In this document: positions 12,186 to 24,426 of the stretch, piece after piece
Position numbering within the stretch: position 1 is the first letter of the stretch
How the letters are laid out: every line of letters begins with the position of its first letter
Translations under genes and position numbers: made by a program
DNA from: Phlebopus portentosus
Lineage: Eukaryota > Basidiomycota > Agaricomycetes > Boletales > Boletinellaceae
NCBI GenBank assembly: GCA_037892935.1
Contig: JAYXKI010000003.1
Coordinates: 1,302,001 to 1,366,000, forward strand
Length of the DNA stretch: 64,000 bases
Direction of reading: 5' to 3'
Notes under the pieces: generated by a model
The model's database searches: none
Told to the model about the DNA's origin: nothing
Seen by the model: the letters and a program-made list of their open reading frames with translations, nothing else

Positions 12186-13519
12186 CGGACGACATGAACC
12201 AAGCAGGGATTACGAGACGTTTGGAGTGAAAGAAGGAAGGGTATCCTGTGGACGGCGCACGAGGGTCGAGGAGGGACGATACTGGGAGAGTGGTGACGGC
12301 GGCAAAGAATCAAGAACCACTGGCACTGGCACTGGCACTGGCACCTCGGATACAATTTCACTTTACTGCTGTACATATAATATTCGGCATTTACGCGCAT
12401 TTTACTACAACATTTATCCTCAAGTCTACCCCTCAAAGTCGTCCTAGTTCCTTTATAACTCTCTTCGACATCGCTGCCGAAGAGTCTCATCATCACCATT
12501 AATTGTTCCACTCTCCCAAGCTTCTCAACTCGGTCCACGCCGTGAAGCACTTCATTTTACCCTTCGCTCCGCTTCTCATCTCAACATTAATTCTCCTCTA
12601 ATCGACCTTCTCGCACAGATAGTACTAGCGAACCAGCCAGACAATAAATATCTTCCGGATGCCGATTATCTCGATTATCCCGATGCCTTCATTTGACGGT
12701 CAGAAGCTAAAGTCTATTCTTTTGCATTTCTGAATTCGCCATCTCCATTCACCCAGGTCTGGATTACCATTTGTCCCCGCCAAAGTAGCCAAATACCCAT
12801 ATTCATGCTATGCCCTCACTGATTGCCTTCTTGATATCCCCGGTGCTGTCCTTTTCACGTTGTGCCTCTCAGGGTTGCACTTCGCTCCTTTGTGCTCTCT
12901 CTAAGGAAGCGCATGGACTTTTGCTGATATTAGCCATCGGGAGTTCGGATAGAAAGTAACGACTTTGTTGATTCTCTGGGTTTAAAAACATCTGGTATCT
13001 GGGGCACAGGAAGCAAATTCCGTCGCCACGACATGGAGTCTCTGATTGGATACACGTTACTCGCACACGTCCCCTACGGAACAGAATGGAGAAATGGAGA
13101 GTGCGCGTTCATTTACAGTAATGACTTATGCGCAAAAACGTAAAACGAGTGGGACGTAAAAAGAAGTCGTGAATAAACGTGGCTAATGCCTATCACTACA
13201 TAGAGGCCCCTGAAAAAATTGGTCAAAAGCTAGTAGAACAACATGATAGTTTATTTGGACTTCCGATAAGCAAAAGAGTGAAACGAAACACAAAACACAC
13301 ATGATCAAGGAAAGGACCGAAGTAAACCGAAGCAAGGTAGACGCCAGTGGGCAAAATTATAATGAAAAAAAGGTGAAATAATGCTCGCTCGAAATGATGG
13401 TCAGAGATGGAATGAATAGTACATGTGAAATTGTGAATAGTCCCTTCCTTTATAAAGAACCACGAGCGCATCAAGAATCCTAATGGGTGGGCATCTATCA
13501 AGCGAGATGATGTGATACC
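12186..13519. other. Intergenic region upstream of the RasGEF and downstream of the CASTOR-like gene
   Basis: About 1.3 kb without a supportable gene. The part nearest the RasGEF start is purine/pyrimidine-skewed and probably its promoter and 5' leader. Short open frames on both strands lack conserved sequence and plausible splice continuations. The hexamer repeat at 12321-12344 is the only clear internal structure. The right end probably holds the 3' UTR of the minus-strand CASTOR-like gene. Confidence 0.5.
12321..12344. repeat. Four tandem copies of TGGCAC
   Basis: Four perfect head-to-tail copies of TGGCAC lie about 140 bp upstream of the RasGEF start codon. This is a microsatellite-like hexamer in the presumed leader or promoter. 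It may vary in length between strains. No regulatory function can be read from the sequence. Confidence 0.9.
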
Positions 13520-15717
13520 TCAACAAGATCGAAGAAGAGCCTGAGCACGGCCGGCATTCTTTTTATCAACCTAGACAATAGACGTATGGGTAAGTAGGTG
13601 CAATGTGTACCAGGGTAAATGGAGGCGTACTAGTAGATTGGCAGTCTTATATGTCGAGCTGTACATATGGTTGATATTGTTCTCCTCAAGGACCCGCGAG
13701 AAACGGTTCACCAGGCCATGTTTATCTGCAAGCCGGATAACATGAGCTTGCGACATAAATAACGAGTAGCATGAGAGACCTGTACGAACCTAAACCGAAC
13801 CTCTGCAGGTCAATCTGCAAGCACTTCATCGGCCCAGATACAGCTTCTTCGTCAAATTCCTCGCAATCCAGGTCAAACATCGAACGTCTATCGCTCACGA
13901 CGCCGAACTGCTCTTCAACCGCAGCACGCGCATTGAGTTCATCGCCTGCATCGAGCAAAGTGCCAGAACAAATGACCATGTGCCGCTCATCGGGAGCAAA
14001 AAGAGCGGAGAGGATACGAATGTCGGTGGTGAGGGAGGAACCCTCGGAAGTACGCGTAAAGGAGAAGAAAGGCACACGCAGCGCTTGGGCTTCTGCTGAT
14101 CTGCTTGAAGTATGCGTACGCGAACGTGGTAAATGATCGTCTTCCGAAGGGGACGCGTTGGACTGGACGTGATGTACAGTCGAGATATTGCTCAGGCGAG
14201 GTCGCCTCTCGGATTTCCGGAATTCATCCAGACGTTCTGGAAGCGACTGCGCAGATGACTGTGACGTTGCACTCACAGGCGAAGGAGCTGTGTCGGAACT
14301 GGGTCTTGTTCTGTTGTACGGTGAAGAAGACGAGAAATATTCGTCACCATCGCTACTGGAATATGATGAGGATGATGATTTAGGCCTCGCTGATGATGCG
14401 ACACCACTATCAGAATCTTTTCCCGCGTCTGAATCTTCTCGATCATGACCGAACACAGCACTAGGTGATAGCGGACCGGCAACCGGGCTTGACGTATTTC
14501 TATGAGGAATATTCGGTGGACATCCATACAGCGACTCTACAAGAGAGTTCCGCCGATGTTCTCCATGAGAAATCCTTGATGAAGATGGGATCGGTTCCGT
14601 TATTGGCGTTGGGATAAGCTCTGGGTACCCGACCAGGGTAATGATTTTAACACTCCACACATCTGCCGCGCTCTCTGTAAGCCCTACACACGCGAGGTCA
14701 GGAGTTAGGACTTCAACGGGAGCAGCAGCGGGGCTGAGGGATTTCTTCGGAGTACGCGAAGCACGGGAAGGTGTACATGAGCTCATCGGAGAGCCACTCG
14801 TCTTCGTTCTGTGCATGAGTAAAGTAGAAGTTAATTCTTCCGCTGTGCCCGACTTCGACATCGCATTGGAGAACGCTGCAAGAGACGCCATAGACGGACT
14901 TCGCGTGCGCGAGAATACAGCTGGTGACATAGTCCCAGGTGTGCCTGAGTGGTTTACGCCATAAGCGTTCGTCTCGTCACCGAATTGGGCAAGGAAGTCT
15001 TCGCCCGTAGCACCAGGAGCATTGTATGACTCGTATGGATTCGCATTATACAATGTGAAACCTTCCGCTCCCAAGATTTTGACGACTTCGGGAAGACGAG
15101 CAGCCTTGACGAAGATAAAGTCACTCAAATACGAGGACTGGTACAAGATTGAAATGCCAGCAGCAGCAAGAGGTGAGGAGAGCTCCCGAACTCGACTGCC
15201 AGAGTTACCTGAAGAGGACGTGATGTGAGCCTTTGCTACCGCGGAGGGTATCATACCTCAGACCGATGTGCCTGCGGACCGGGAGCACGTTCTATCATGT
15301 CTCGGAGCTCCGATAACACATGGCGGGAAGGAATCACGTACTAAGGCTGTCATCATGCGAATCGATTTGCAGAACCTTCCACTTTTCAAGAGAAATCTCA
15401 ACAGCGTCGAGGGCTTCACATGAGTGAGACCGGCGTCTGCGACGGTGCGCAGGCACGTCGGACGCGGTGTCCCGAAGCCGTTGTTTCTGCCTGTCTCTAC
15501 GTGCTACTGGCTCAAAGTCCATCAATTCGTCATCCTCAGCGAATATGCTGAGTTCTATCTCATTCGCTGTGAGGTTGAGAAATTTTGGCCCCTTGCGAAG
15601 GAGCTGTTTGAGAATGGGACGGTTGAGCTCTGAAACACGGGAGCGGGGTATATGCACAAGAGATAGAGAGACGTCGAGAATAGAAATAGTCGTGACATTG
15701 TGGCTCTCGTTGTCCAT
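13520..15717 (-). CDS. CASTOR-like ACT-domain protein (putative amino-acid sensor of the TORC1 pathway)
   Basis: The start at 15717 (MDNESHNVTTISILDVSLSL) leads directly into an ACT-like fold: VHIPRSRVSEL, LKQLLRKGPKFLNLTANEIELSIF. After EKWKVLQID comes the second ACT unit (SPLAAAGISILYQSSYLSDFIFVKAARLPEVV), then a long Ser-rich insertion. A third ACT-like unit follows (RVPFFSFTRTSEGSSLTTDIRILSALF, MKCLQIDLQRFGL, DKHGLVNRFSRVLEE, INHMYSSTYKTANLL), spliced to VDKKNAGRAQALLRSC and TGA at 13520. The repeated ILYQSSYLSDFI / HMYSSTYKTANLL pattern matches CASTOR ACT domains, which in animals bind arginine and restrain GATOR2. That role here is inferred from the fold only. An in-frame ATG at 15849 would add 44 residues, but the ACT fold begins right after 15717. 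The long insertion is not seen in animal CASTOR1. Confidence 0.82.
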
Positions 15718-17536
15718 AAAGAACTGGGAGAGCGAAGTGGAGGGCAGTAGGGGATGCTGGCGGTTTGAAGAAGAAAGAGAGAAGAGGAGTTGAGGGCGAG
15801 AGAGTACTCTCGCAGGCAGAAGCCATGTTAAATTTGCACATTGCGGCATAGGATCTGCTCGGCTGATGGCCGAACCTTATTCCGAAAACCCTATAATCGA
15901 TCTTGGGAAGCTCGGCCCGTGCCGACATTCACCAGACTCTCTCCTCATCAAACATGCCCTCAGAGTTACTGATACTTATCCTAGTCTGTAGGCCCGCGAA
16001 TCAAATGGAAACCGGTCTTCCTATTACCTAAACTCCAGCGCCGCTTCTCTTCTTCTACGCCCTTCTTCCACCCGGCGGCCCCAGACTACTCCAGAGTATG
16101 AAGAGACGTGCTTTCCGGCATGGACACTCGCTCACGCACGTTTCTCGAGGTTCAGCAGACTAAAAGCCCCTTTTACATGCCGATTTAGGCCGTTCGCTCG
16201 CACACCAGTCCGCCTCTGTCCGGTGAATGCCTATCCTCAGACTCTCCGGTCATCTGCGCGATAATCCTCCTGCTTCCGTCAGTCCCGTGTACGATACGCC
16301 TCGATGGGATCAGCTTTGGGCACACTTTTTGCTGCGCTTATAAAGGCATCTGGTGCCGAGCTTCTTCGCCCCTCTGGCCTTCCCGGGAGATGTCTCCCTA
16401 CGTCAGAAATTCAACATCCCAATGTTGCAGAGTTTCTCTTCTGCTCTTACTGAGAAGGTACTCCCGTATCGCGTCATGTCAGCTGATGTGCAGTCTTTTC
16501 AACCTGTTGTTGAGAATGCACGCGACACATAGCTCGAAATTTTACGCTGATCTGGTCATCCTGTTTCCCAATACCATGTCTAAGTTGCGAACGCGGTGCT
16601 CCCTAGTCTACTCAATCTCCGAGACTAGAATTGAATCTTCATCCGTTTTGACCTTTGATTCAGGCTCCAATAGCCCGTCATTCGCGAGGCAACTGAATTC
16701 TTTAGAACCTCACTTCTCCCGAAGTTAACTTCAGTCTGGATCTGGCGATTCATGTTTAGTGTTTCGTTCAGCGAAAGCTTACGTCTGTACAAGCATGTCT
16801 TTCTGAAAGAGGGTTCAACGTGCTCGTCTAGACTTGGTCTCAGCGAGTTTTTCAAGCGAGTATCTTTGGGATCGACCCGCATCCAACAATGGACCGGCCG
16901 AGAACATGTGTAAATTCGGAAGAACACTTGCATGGCGCGTTGCGAGAGCTTAACCATTCTGTCAATCGATAACATTCGCTTTATCGATGATGAGGCGTAG
17001 TTACTTATATATGCGCCTCACCCTTCAAGCAATAGACCAATCAACTCAGTTCTCTGTTCAGTGATTTTTTCTAGCTTGCTGTTTGTGGTACCTATTCGAC
17101 TCCGAGTCGCAGACTTCTTCCTGCGGTATTTTAGTGAAACTCCGAAGGTGCAGCAATAGTGGATTGGAGTCTTCGGTCGTCGACAGCACATTTATTTTAT
17201 GTATAACACGAAAGATCAGCTAGTACAAATGATATTTATGGCAATGAATGAACGCGTTTGGGTTTGATGGAGGCTTATGCGAGAAGGATTATGTACGCGT
17301 TTGGTGACGTCGATCCGAGACGCGCTTCGTCCAATGTCCAAACTCAGCCTTCTTCACTTGGTTTCTCCACTGACCTTGCCCAGTTCATCAACTACGTATT
17401 GACTCAGCCAGAGAGCGCCGTTCCATCCCAATATCTCTTGACTCTGACTCTGACTCTCTTTGCTTCTCTTGTTTTCCTCGCGTCCCTGTCGCCATCTGGC
17501 TTGAAGCACACATTGTACTTTAAGTTTAATCCAAGC
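15718..17536. promoter_or_regulatory. Long divergent region between the CASTOR-like gene and GLC3
   Basis: About 1.8 kb between outward-facing start codons, the largest gap in the window. It holds a TATAAA at 16339-16344, a TATATATG near 17006, a CCAAT near 17037 and a CT-rich stretch at 17425-17530 directly before the preferred GLC3 start, as in leaders of well-expressed fungal genes. Open frames here (for example 16390-16728) show no family resemblance. The stretch 17267-17536 is open in frame with GLC3 and is discussed there. Confidence 0.45.
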
Positions 17537-20182
17537 ATGGGCAATACGGAAGCGTCCAGCTTTGATCCACAGCCGGTGCTCGATCGCGATCCATGGCTTG
17601 AGCCCTTCTTACCTTCTATCGCTCATCGACACGGACGTTTTCAGCAATGGAAGAACACTATCACAGAGTATGAGGGCGGTTATGACAAGTTCTCGAAAGG
17701 TTACGAACGGTTTGGGTTGAACGTCGACGAGAACGGCGACATCACATATCGCGAATGGGCCCCGAATGCAAAGGAAGCGGTACTTATTGGTGACTTCAGT
17801 AAGCAATATCTGTTGGGCATCTTCGCACACGGAAGCAAGCTGTGGCACCCGCATATACCTTGCTGAACACTGCAATTTTTAGATGATTGGAACAGGGCAT
17901 CACATCCGATGAAGAAGAACGAGTTTGGCGTTTGGGAGATCAAAATCTCTGCCAAAGCCCCCGGACAGCCTGCTATCCCACATGATTCTAAAATCAAGGT
18001 ATGTGGCTCCATTCACGATTCCACAGTGTATAGATATATGCGCTTCATTGATGGATCTATTTCGAGCTTTGGCTGATTGCTTGCAATTTATTGCCTCTGC
18101 GTAGATTTCAATGGTAATCCCAAGTGGCGAGCGAATTGAACGTCTGCCTGCATGGATCAAACGCGTTACTCAGGATCTTTCTGTTTCACCGGTTTACGAC
18201 GCACGTTTTTGGAATCCACCAGCGAGTGAAAAGTATGTCTTCAAGAATAAACATCCAGCTAAGCCGGAAGCTGCAAAAATATACGAAGCACATGTCGGCA
18301 TCTCGACTCCGGAGGGGCGCATCGGCACTTACAAGGAGTTCACGCAGAACATGCTACCGCGTATCAAATACCTCGGCTATAATACCATTCAGTTGATGGC
18401 CGTTATGGAACACGCATACTATGCCTGTGAGTAGAAATGTATAAATGTCTGCATACTTTTAGAAGAGTTGACCATAGTCGTATAAGCATTCGGGTATCAG
18501 GTTACAAGCTTCTTTGCAGCAAGCTCTCGTTATGGTACCCCGGAGGAGCTGAAGGAGCTCATTGATACCGCACACGGGATGGGGTTGACTATTCTTCTGG
18601 ACGTCATTCATTCACATGCTTGCAAGAACGTGCTTGATGGTCTCAATAACTTTGATGGAACCGATCATTTATATTTCCACGAAGGCGGCAAAGGGCGCCA
18701 CGAGCTCTGGGACAGTCGATTGTTCAATTACGGACATCATGAAGTGTTGCGTTTTCTACTCAGTAATCTACGGTTCTACCTTGAGGAGTACCAGTTTGAC
18801 GGCTTCAGGTTTGACGGTGTGACGAGCATGATGTATAATCATCACGGAATCGGAACTGGCTTTTCTGGAGACTACCATGAATACTTTGGAGGTTCTGTCG
18901 ATGAGGAGGGCATCGTATATTTGATGCTGGTCCGCCATAATCTTTACTAAATGTCGGATCAAGCTGAATCTTTCGTTTCTAGGCAAACGATATGGTGCAT
19001 GAGCTCTATCCTGAGGTTGTGACTATTGCAGAAGACGTCTCCGGCATGCCTCTTTTGGGCGCCCCGGTTAAGATTGGGGGAGTTGGGTTTGATTACAGGC
19101 TTTCAATGGCTATTCCCGACATGTGGATCAAGATTCTGAAACACAAGAAGGACGATGAATGGGATATTGCAAACATCGTTCACACTCTCGTTAATAGGCG
19201 TCACCTCGAGAAAAGCATTGCGTATGCCGAAAGTCACGATCAAGCGCTAGTCGGAGACAAGACTCTCGCGTTCTGGTTGATGGATAAGGAGATGTGTACG
19301 CAAATATTCCTTTCAAACGTCCAGATGATGCGAGCTCAACGTCAGTCTTTTCTAGATACAAATATGTCCAACATGACCGAGCTTACTCCGGTAATCGATC
19401 GCGGCATTGCACTCCACAAGATGATTCGGTAGGTGTGGTTACTGTTCTGCAATTTCTGTTCCGGGCGTGCTCATCGTATGATAAGCCTTCTTGTTCACAG
19501 TCTTGGTGGCGAAGGTTACTTGAACTTCGAGGGTAATGAATTTGGGCATCCTGAGGTATGTTTTATCTGCGAATCGCAAAGTATTTGAAAAAAAATTGAC
19601 GCCTCGCCTAGTGGTTGGATTTTCCGCGCGCAGGAAACAATAACTCTTTCCACTACGCTCGCAGACAGTTTAACCTCGTAGACGACGACCTTCTGCGCTA
19701 CAAATATCTGTATCACTTTGACGCGGCCATGAATAGCACGGAATCGAAGTATGGTTGGTTGTCAGCGCCTCAGGTATTCGTAAACCGTTATGTCAATTGT
19801 TTACTTTCTCACTAACAGCCCAACTCGAACGAATAGGCTTATGTTTCTCTAAAACACGAAGGAGACAAGGTTATCGTGTTTGAACGCGCAGGTTGCCTTT
19901 TCATCTTCAATTTCCATCCCACTCAATCTTTTGCCGACTATCGCGTCGGCGTGGACCTGGCTGGAGAATATTCTGTCGTTCTCTCTAGCGATGAGAAACG
20001 CTTTGGTGGACATGATCGTATCGATATGAGCGTGAAGCATTTCACGACGCCAATGGCATGGAATAACAGGAAGAATTGGCTCCATGTACGTTTTATGTCC
20101 ATCTGCCGATACTCAAGTATAACGCTTGACTTCTCAGGTCTATATCCCTTGCCGTACTTGCATGGTCCTGGCAACACATTGA
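17537..20182 (+). CDS. GLC3: 1,4-alpha-glucan (glycogen) branching enzyme
   Basis: This GH13 enzyme cuts alpha-1,4 chains and rejoins them as alpha-1,6 branches in cytosolic glycogen. Several exons (first ones 17537-17798, 17883-17998, 18105-18426, 18487-18929) join in frame. Visible parts are the N-terminal beta-sandwich ([38 protein letters not shown]), the barrel motifs [26 protein letters not shown] with the catalytic Asp, [11 protein letters not shown] with the catalytic Glu, and [21 protein letters not shown]. After these come [23 protein letters not shown] and the C-terminal beta domain ending CMVLATH. Length, about 680 residues, is normal. The fourth intron uses a weak GTCCGC donor. 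The start at 17537 (MGNTEASSF) fits the family, but the frame stays open upstream to ATG 17267. Confidence 0.95.
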
Positions 20183-20624
20183 CATCGCGTTTCGCACATG
20201 TCACCGACACAAGCCGATAAGCACGACGAGGTGCATTTGATCGTTGAAGACCGCCAACCTGTATTATATAACTAGACATAATATGCAAGCAACTTTTTCC
20301 AAACCGGGTAGATGGGAAATCGAACGGAAATCGAACAAGTGGGCATGCAAAGAATTGATCATTGATGATTTGGACGGCCTAAAATACACGAGACGGTACA
20401 TCATGAAACGCGGAGCCGACTGACATGAATGGAGGGCTATGTACTGTCCGAACAAAATGCACATTAACAATTGTAAAGTAATTGTACATACAGAAAATTG
20501 CGTCTGAGTGAACAATAATAAAGTCGACAGCCCGGTAGTCTTTGACACAGGTAAGAAAGGGATAGCAGCAGCCACAAAAAGAACAGAAAGGTATCTAGAG
20601 GACTCACGAACCACTTTCTATCAT
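20183..20624. other. Convergent GLC3/cyclin 3' intergenic region
   Basis: About 440 bp between the GLC3 stop (plus) and the cyclin stop (minus). It is presumably shared 3' UTR sequence. Overlapping open frames on the minus strand have no coding character. No RNA gene was seen. Confidence 0.5.
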
Positions 20625-22300
20625 CTACGGGCTGGCCATGAGCCTATCCCCGTCTATTGATGAATCTACCGATGAAGCGGCGCTACTCCACCTATGATGA
20701 GCTGGAGGAACAGGGCGCTGGCTGTCACGTGGCAGTTCAGCGTCTCCGTAATCGTCGCCGTCTACGTCGGCCTCGCTCGCATCGTTGCTGAAAAGACTTT
20801 GCGTATCAGACGACGCGCAGGAATGTGCAGGGCGGATGGTCGGTTCGTCGTCTGTCTCGGCATCGGTGTCCGTCTCCGAACAAACACTGCTTTCTCGATC
20901 CCGATCTTCCTCTTCGTCGGGCAGCACCCTACGCTCAACGATTTGCACGTCGCTTGATCGGTAACGCTTGGGTGTCGCATTTCGCGGTGCCTGTGGGTCT
21001 GGGCAAGGTGCATTGTCACGAACGACTACACCACCATACGCATCAAAGGCACCCATGCTTTGTAAGGGTCGCGACGCGGATACGGGAGGTCCCGGCGCAG
21101 CAGGGATAGACTGACCCTCGGGTGCATCCTGCGCTTGCGAGAAACGTATGAGCTGTTCCCAGTAACGTTGCATCTCATCCGGAGGAATCGAGAGACGGAA
21201 ATCGTTTAACAAAAGGAACTGCAGCTCAAGCTGGTTCAGTTCTGCTTTGGGAAGTCCACCAACCTACAACAAAAAAATTGTCAGAATTGTCTCGTTAGCA
21301 AAGTTTGATAGAATAATAAGTGACCAATCGCGATGACCGGTACTGTCGCCACTAGCAATGGACTTCCACCCGAACCCGAAACAGACAGATGGAAGTTATA
21401 AAGGTCTGAGAAAGATGAACTCACCCTAGCGTACCGAGAATTCGTGTAGAATACATCGCTGAAGAACTTGCTTGCAACAGTCACTCCTGCAATAACCAAA
21501 CGGTGGACGTTATATGAATCGATGACAAAGCGCGTGCCTGTCGCTTCTTGCGATATTTTGGACATCCGATCAAAATACACCAAGAGGGATAAAAAAACTT
21601 CGTTTGTCGTCGGACAATAACGAAGAATGCGGAGCAGATATGCTTGCAGAGAGATTGATGGTATGTTGCGTGCATGAAAAGTCAGCGATGAGGTCGGAGT
21701 GGAAAGCGCCACTCGCGATGCTGTAAAAAGTGACTGCCATATCGGCGGATGCTCCATTCCAGACGACTGACGCGAACCAGCCTGATGCAAGCCGTGAGGA
21801 GGAGCGGAAGATATTCCATCGTTTGCAGTTGCTATCCGATTCAGGAGGGAGGCAAGCAGGCGCAAAAGATCAGTCGTCGGGTATGATTGTAGATCGGAAA
21901 TGGAATCGTCCTTAGCTGGCGATGAGGCCAGCATCGATGAGCTGGACGAATGTAAGTTCTTGTGCGACGTCTCCGGGTCGGCCAACTTCGGTTGGGAAGA
22001 CTTGGGAGACAAAGACTGGCGTTTCGCTGTGAGAGAAGGTTCTGAACGAAAGTGTGATACAGATGATGTCGACCGTGAGGCGCTAGATGGAACGACCGTG
22101 GTGCTTGACAAAGATGATGATGAAGAAAAAGAGGAGGAGGATGCAGTTGAGGAGGCTAGGGCGGCCGAATTTAACGACGCCGAGGATGGAGCTCGACGAG
22201 CAGCGGCTTTTGACCGAACGATAGGTGTCTTGCCTGCAGTTACAGGGGCGGTATGGGCAGGCGAGTGGTCATGCAACGGCGGAGCAGCCAAAGCGAGCAT
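20625..22300 (-). CDS. PHO80-like (Pcl family) cyclin
   Basis: Two exons (22300-21425 and 21263-20625) with a 161 nt intron join in phase to 504 residues. A Ser/Ala-rich N-terminus of about 190 residues precedes the cyclin box: ISLQAYLLRILRYCPTTNEV, LLVYFDRMSK, FVIDSYNVHRLVIAG, TVASKFFSDVFYTNSRYAR, then across the intron VGGLPKAELNQLELQFL and LLNDFRLSIPPDEM. This TVASKF..D..YTN..YA..GG pattern is typical of Pho80/Pcl cyclins that bind Pho85-type CDKs and regulate phosphate, glycogen or polarity responses. The C-terminal tail is acidic and Ser-rich. The ATG at 22300 is chosen because the frame reaches upstream only to a GTG. A palindromic CACGTG site lies about 150 bp upstream. Confidence 0.9.
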
Positions 22301-22447
22301 TGCGGCTACTGGTCGTTTCTCTTCCTTTGCCACCGCAAATGATGTTGATAGATCGCAAAGGTTGAGCGTTTAGGACAAATACCAGTAGCAGACGATGTTT
22401 GAAGTAGAAGATGCAAAACGTATTTCGTGCCGCACTAACGGGCGAAT

Positions 22448-22457
22448 GTCACGTGAC
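22448..22457. promoter_or_regulatory. GTCACGTGAC palindrome (CACGTG E-box) upstream of the PHO80-like cyclin
   Basis: A perfect 10-bp palindrome centred on CACGTG lies about 150 bp before the cyclin start codon. CACGTG is the core bound by fungal bHLH factors such as Pho4 and Cbf1. Because Pho80-Pho85 controls Pho4 in yeast, feedback is possible but only inferred. Confidence 0.55.
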
Positions 22458-22591
22458 TCTACTGTTGGCACAACCACTTTCTCCTTCTGAACACAGGCAT
22501 ACAATTAAAACCCGGGATTCCGAAGTGTACTCAGGCCGCAAGTCCTGACAATAGATGCGGTGTAACTCATGCTAGGTAGCTAAACATGTCC

Positions 22592-24283
22592 TCATGCGGA
22601 CTTCTCGCGGACATCGCCTCCTGGCGGTGCAGAACCGAACACGCCTTCTTCCGGCCTCCTTCCCGAGACTTTAACAAAACCTTCCATCGCATAATCTGCG
22701 CCAGACATCTGAAATTGCACATAAAGTTAAGACAATTGAAGTGCATCAGGATGACAATAACTCACCCATTGAAACAGATCTCGAATATAGCTCGGCATGA
22801 TAGTTACCCAACGCACAAAATGCGTGTAGAATGGCAAGAAGATTGTCCTCGACTCCTGATCATCAATAGCAGCAATGACAGCTTTTGCAATAGCGTAAGC
22901 AGGAAGGGAGGGCGCGAAGAATTTGTAGAACCACGACGTTGGCAAGTTCATCCTGGAGAACATTGGCGTCATCGTATGTCCGGGAAGCACAAGCGTAGTC
23001 CGGACGTCTGGAGCATTGTAGCTAAGGAAAAGCCTATGAGCGAATCCATTTTCGCGTCAACACAGGCTGCTTGCTTACCGTTTATCCAGTTCGTATCGCA
23101 ATGACTCCGAGAGATTCACGAGGGCCGCCTTCGACGCAGAATAATCGGCTATTGGCCGTTACTCTCAGATTGTAAAACATTAATACGCTCAAAAAAGAAC
23201 GTACTCATTTGTGCAACACCGACCAATCCAAGCACAGAAGATATTGTGACCTGTTTACGGGAGTAAGCACAAAAATTAGTATTTAAAAACTATCTTAACA
23301 TACAACATGCCCCGATTTCCGCCTGATCATCTCCGGGAGAAAGGCCTTGAGTGTCCAAAAGTGAGAAAGTACGTTGACATCAAAAGTTCTCGGAAGATTT
23401 TAATATTCATGGCATTTGATAGATTTTCAAGCCCAAACATACTGTTTCACATCATCAGGAGTCAGATCAAGGAAGAGTTTGCCCTGCACAACGCCCGCAT
23501 TGTTGATGAGAACGGTCGGATACCCGATCTTGGAACATCATTATCATATCTTTTACATTGCCATCTGCAAAGATGAAATGGACTCACCTCGTCAATAATT
23601 TTCTTTGAGACAACTTCGACTTCCTCCCATTTAGAAACGTCACACTTGTAGTAAGTTATATTATCTGATGAAACTGTTAGAGATTCACTAGCTGTGCCAT
23701 GGGTACCTTCCAGACTTACAGTTCTCCGTTTCGATGGGATTAACATCCAGTACAATGGTGGTGACGTTGCGCACGGCCAGCGTGTTTGCAATCAATTCTC
23801 CGATTCCAGATGATCCTGTGTGTGAAAATGTTTCCATGGAGATGCACCGAGGTACACATGGTGGAGAAGACGCGAACCTCCAGTTACCACTATGATCTGT
23901 TCTCCCCAGTCAAGACGCGGTGGTGCAAAGAAAAGGTCGCCACCATTTCTGTATAGACGCGAAAACCATTTGAGAGACCCTTTGGTAGTTATTAGCGTCA
24001 GAAAGCAAATAGGAGTCATCACTACTTACAAAATGCAGAGATTATGAAGAAGTAGATAGCAGAATAGATAAACACAGGATGATCGAACTCAAATCCTTGG
24101 AATCTATAGAATACTGGAATGAAAAATATGAAGAAAGGACCTATGGTAGAGGGGTCAGGATTAGTATGGTAAAGAGTGAGCATGATTCTCACTGAAAACC
24201 GTTTGAGCGAGCACTTTCATAACGAGGTCAACATCGAAATTGTCAAAAACTTGAGAGGGGACACCCTGATCAACAGAGGCCAT
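22592..24283 (-). CDS. Membrane-anchored short-chain dehydrogenase/reductase (RDH/17-beta-HSD-like)
   Basis: The start at 24283 gives MASVDQGVPSQVFDNFDVDL, then one or two hydrophobic segments (near 24170-24030: FFIFFIPVF, YSAIYFFIISAF), then the Rossmann domain. The NAD(P)-binding motif IVVTGGSSGIGE is assembled across an intron. Next come NITYYKCDVSKWEEV, LINNAGVVQGK, HVVNISSVLGLVG-type sequence, the active-site DYSASKAALVNLSESLRYEL and LVLPGHTMTPMF. It ends SGRRPEEGVFGSAPPGG..REKSA. SDRs of this type reduce or oxidise lipids, retinoid-like or steroid-like carbonyls at ER or lipid-droplet membranes. The true substrate cannot be told. Ser, Tyr and Lys of the catalytic triad are all present. 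At least seven introns are implied. The start is divergent from MRC1 across about 140 bp. Confidence 0.88.
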
Positions 24284-24426
24284 CTTCAAAGGCGTGAAGG
24301 AAGAAAGTCAAAGTAGATGATGGTAGAGTCACTGACGGGGTCCGAGTCGCAACTTGGAATGATGATCACAGGTGTGTGAACGAGTGAGATAAGCAGCCTA
24401 ATGAGGACACTGTTGTGGTGGCAGTC

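Noticed and set aside
12062..12550. 162-codon open frame upstream of the RasGEF on the minus strand
   Set aside because: It crosses the TGGCAC repeat, has no conserved sequence and is more likely the leader or promoter of the RasGEF.
16390..16975. Open frames on both strands in the long gap before GLC3
   Set aside because: Neither frame shows a domain, splice-supported continuation or biased composition. Best treated as intergenic.
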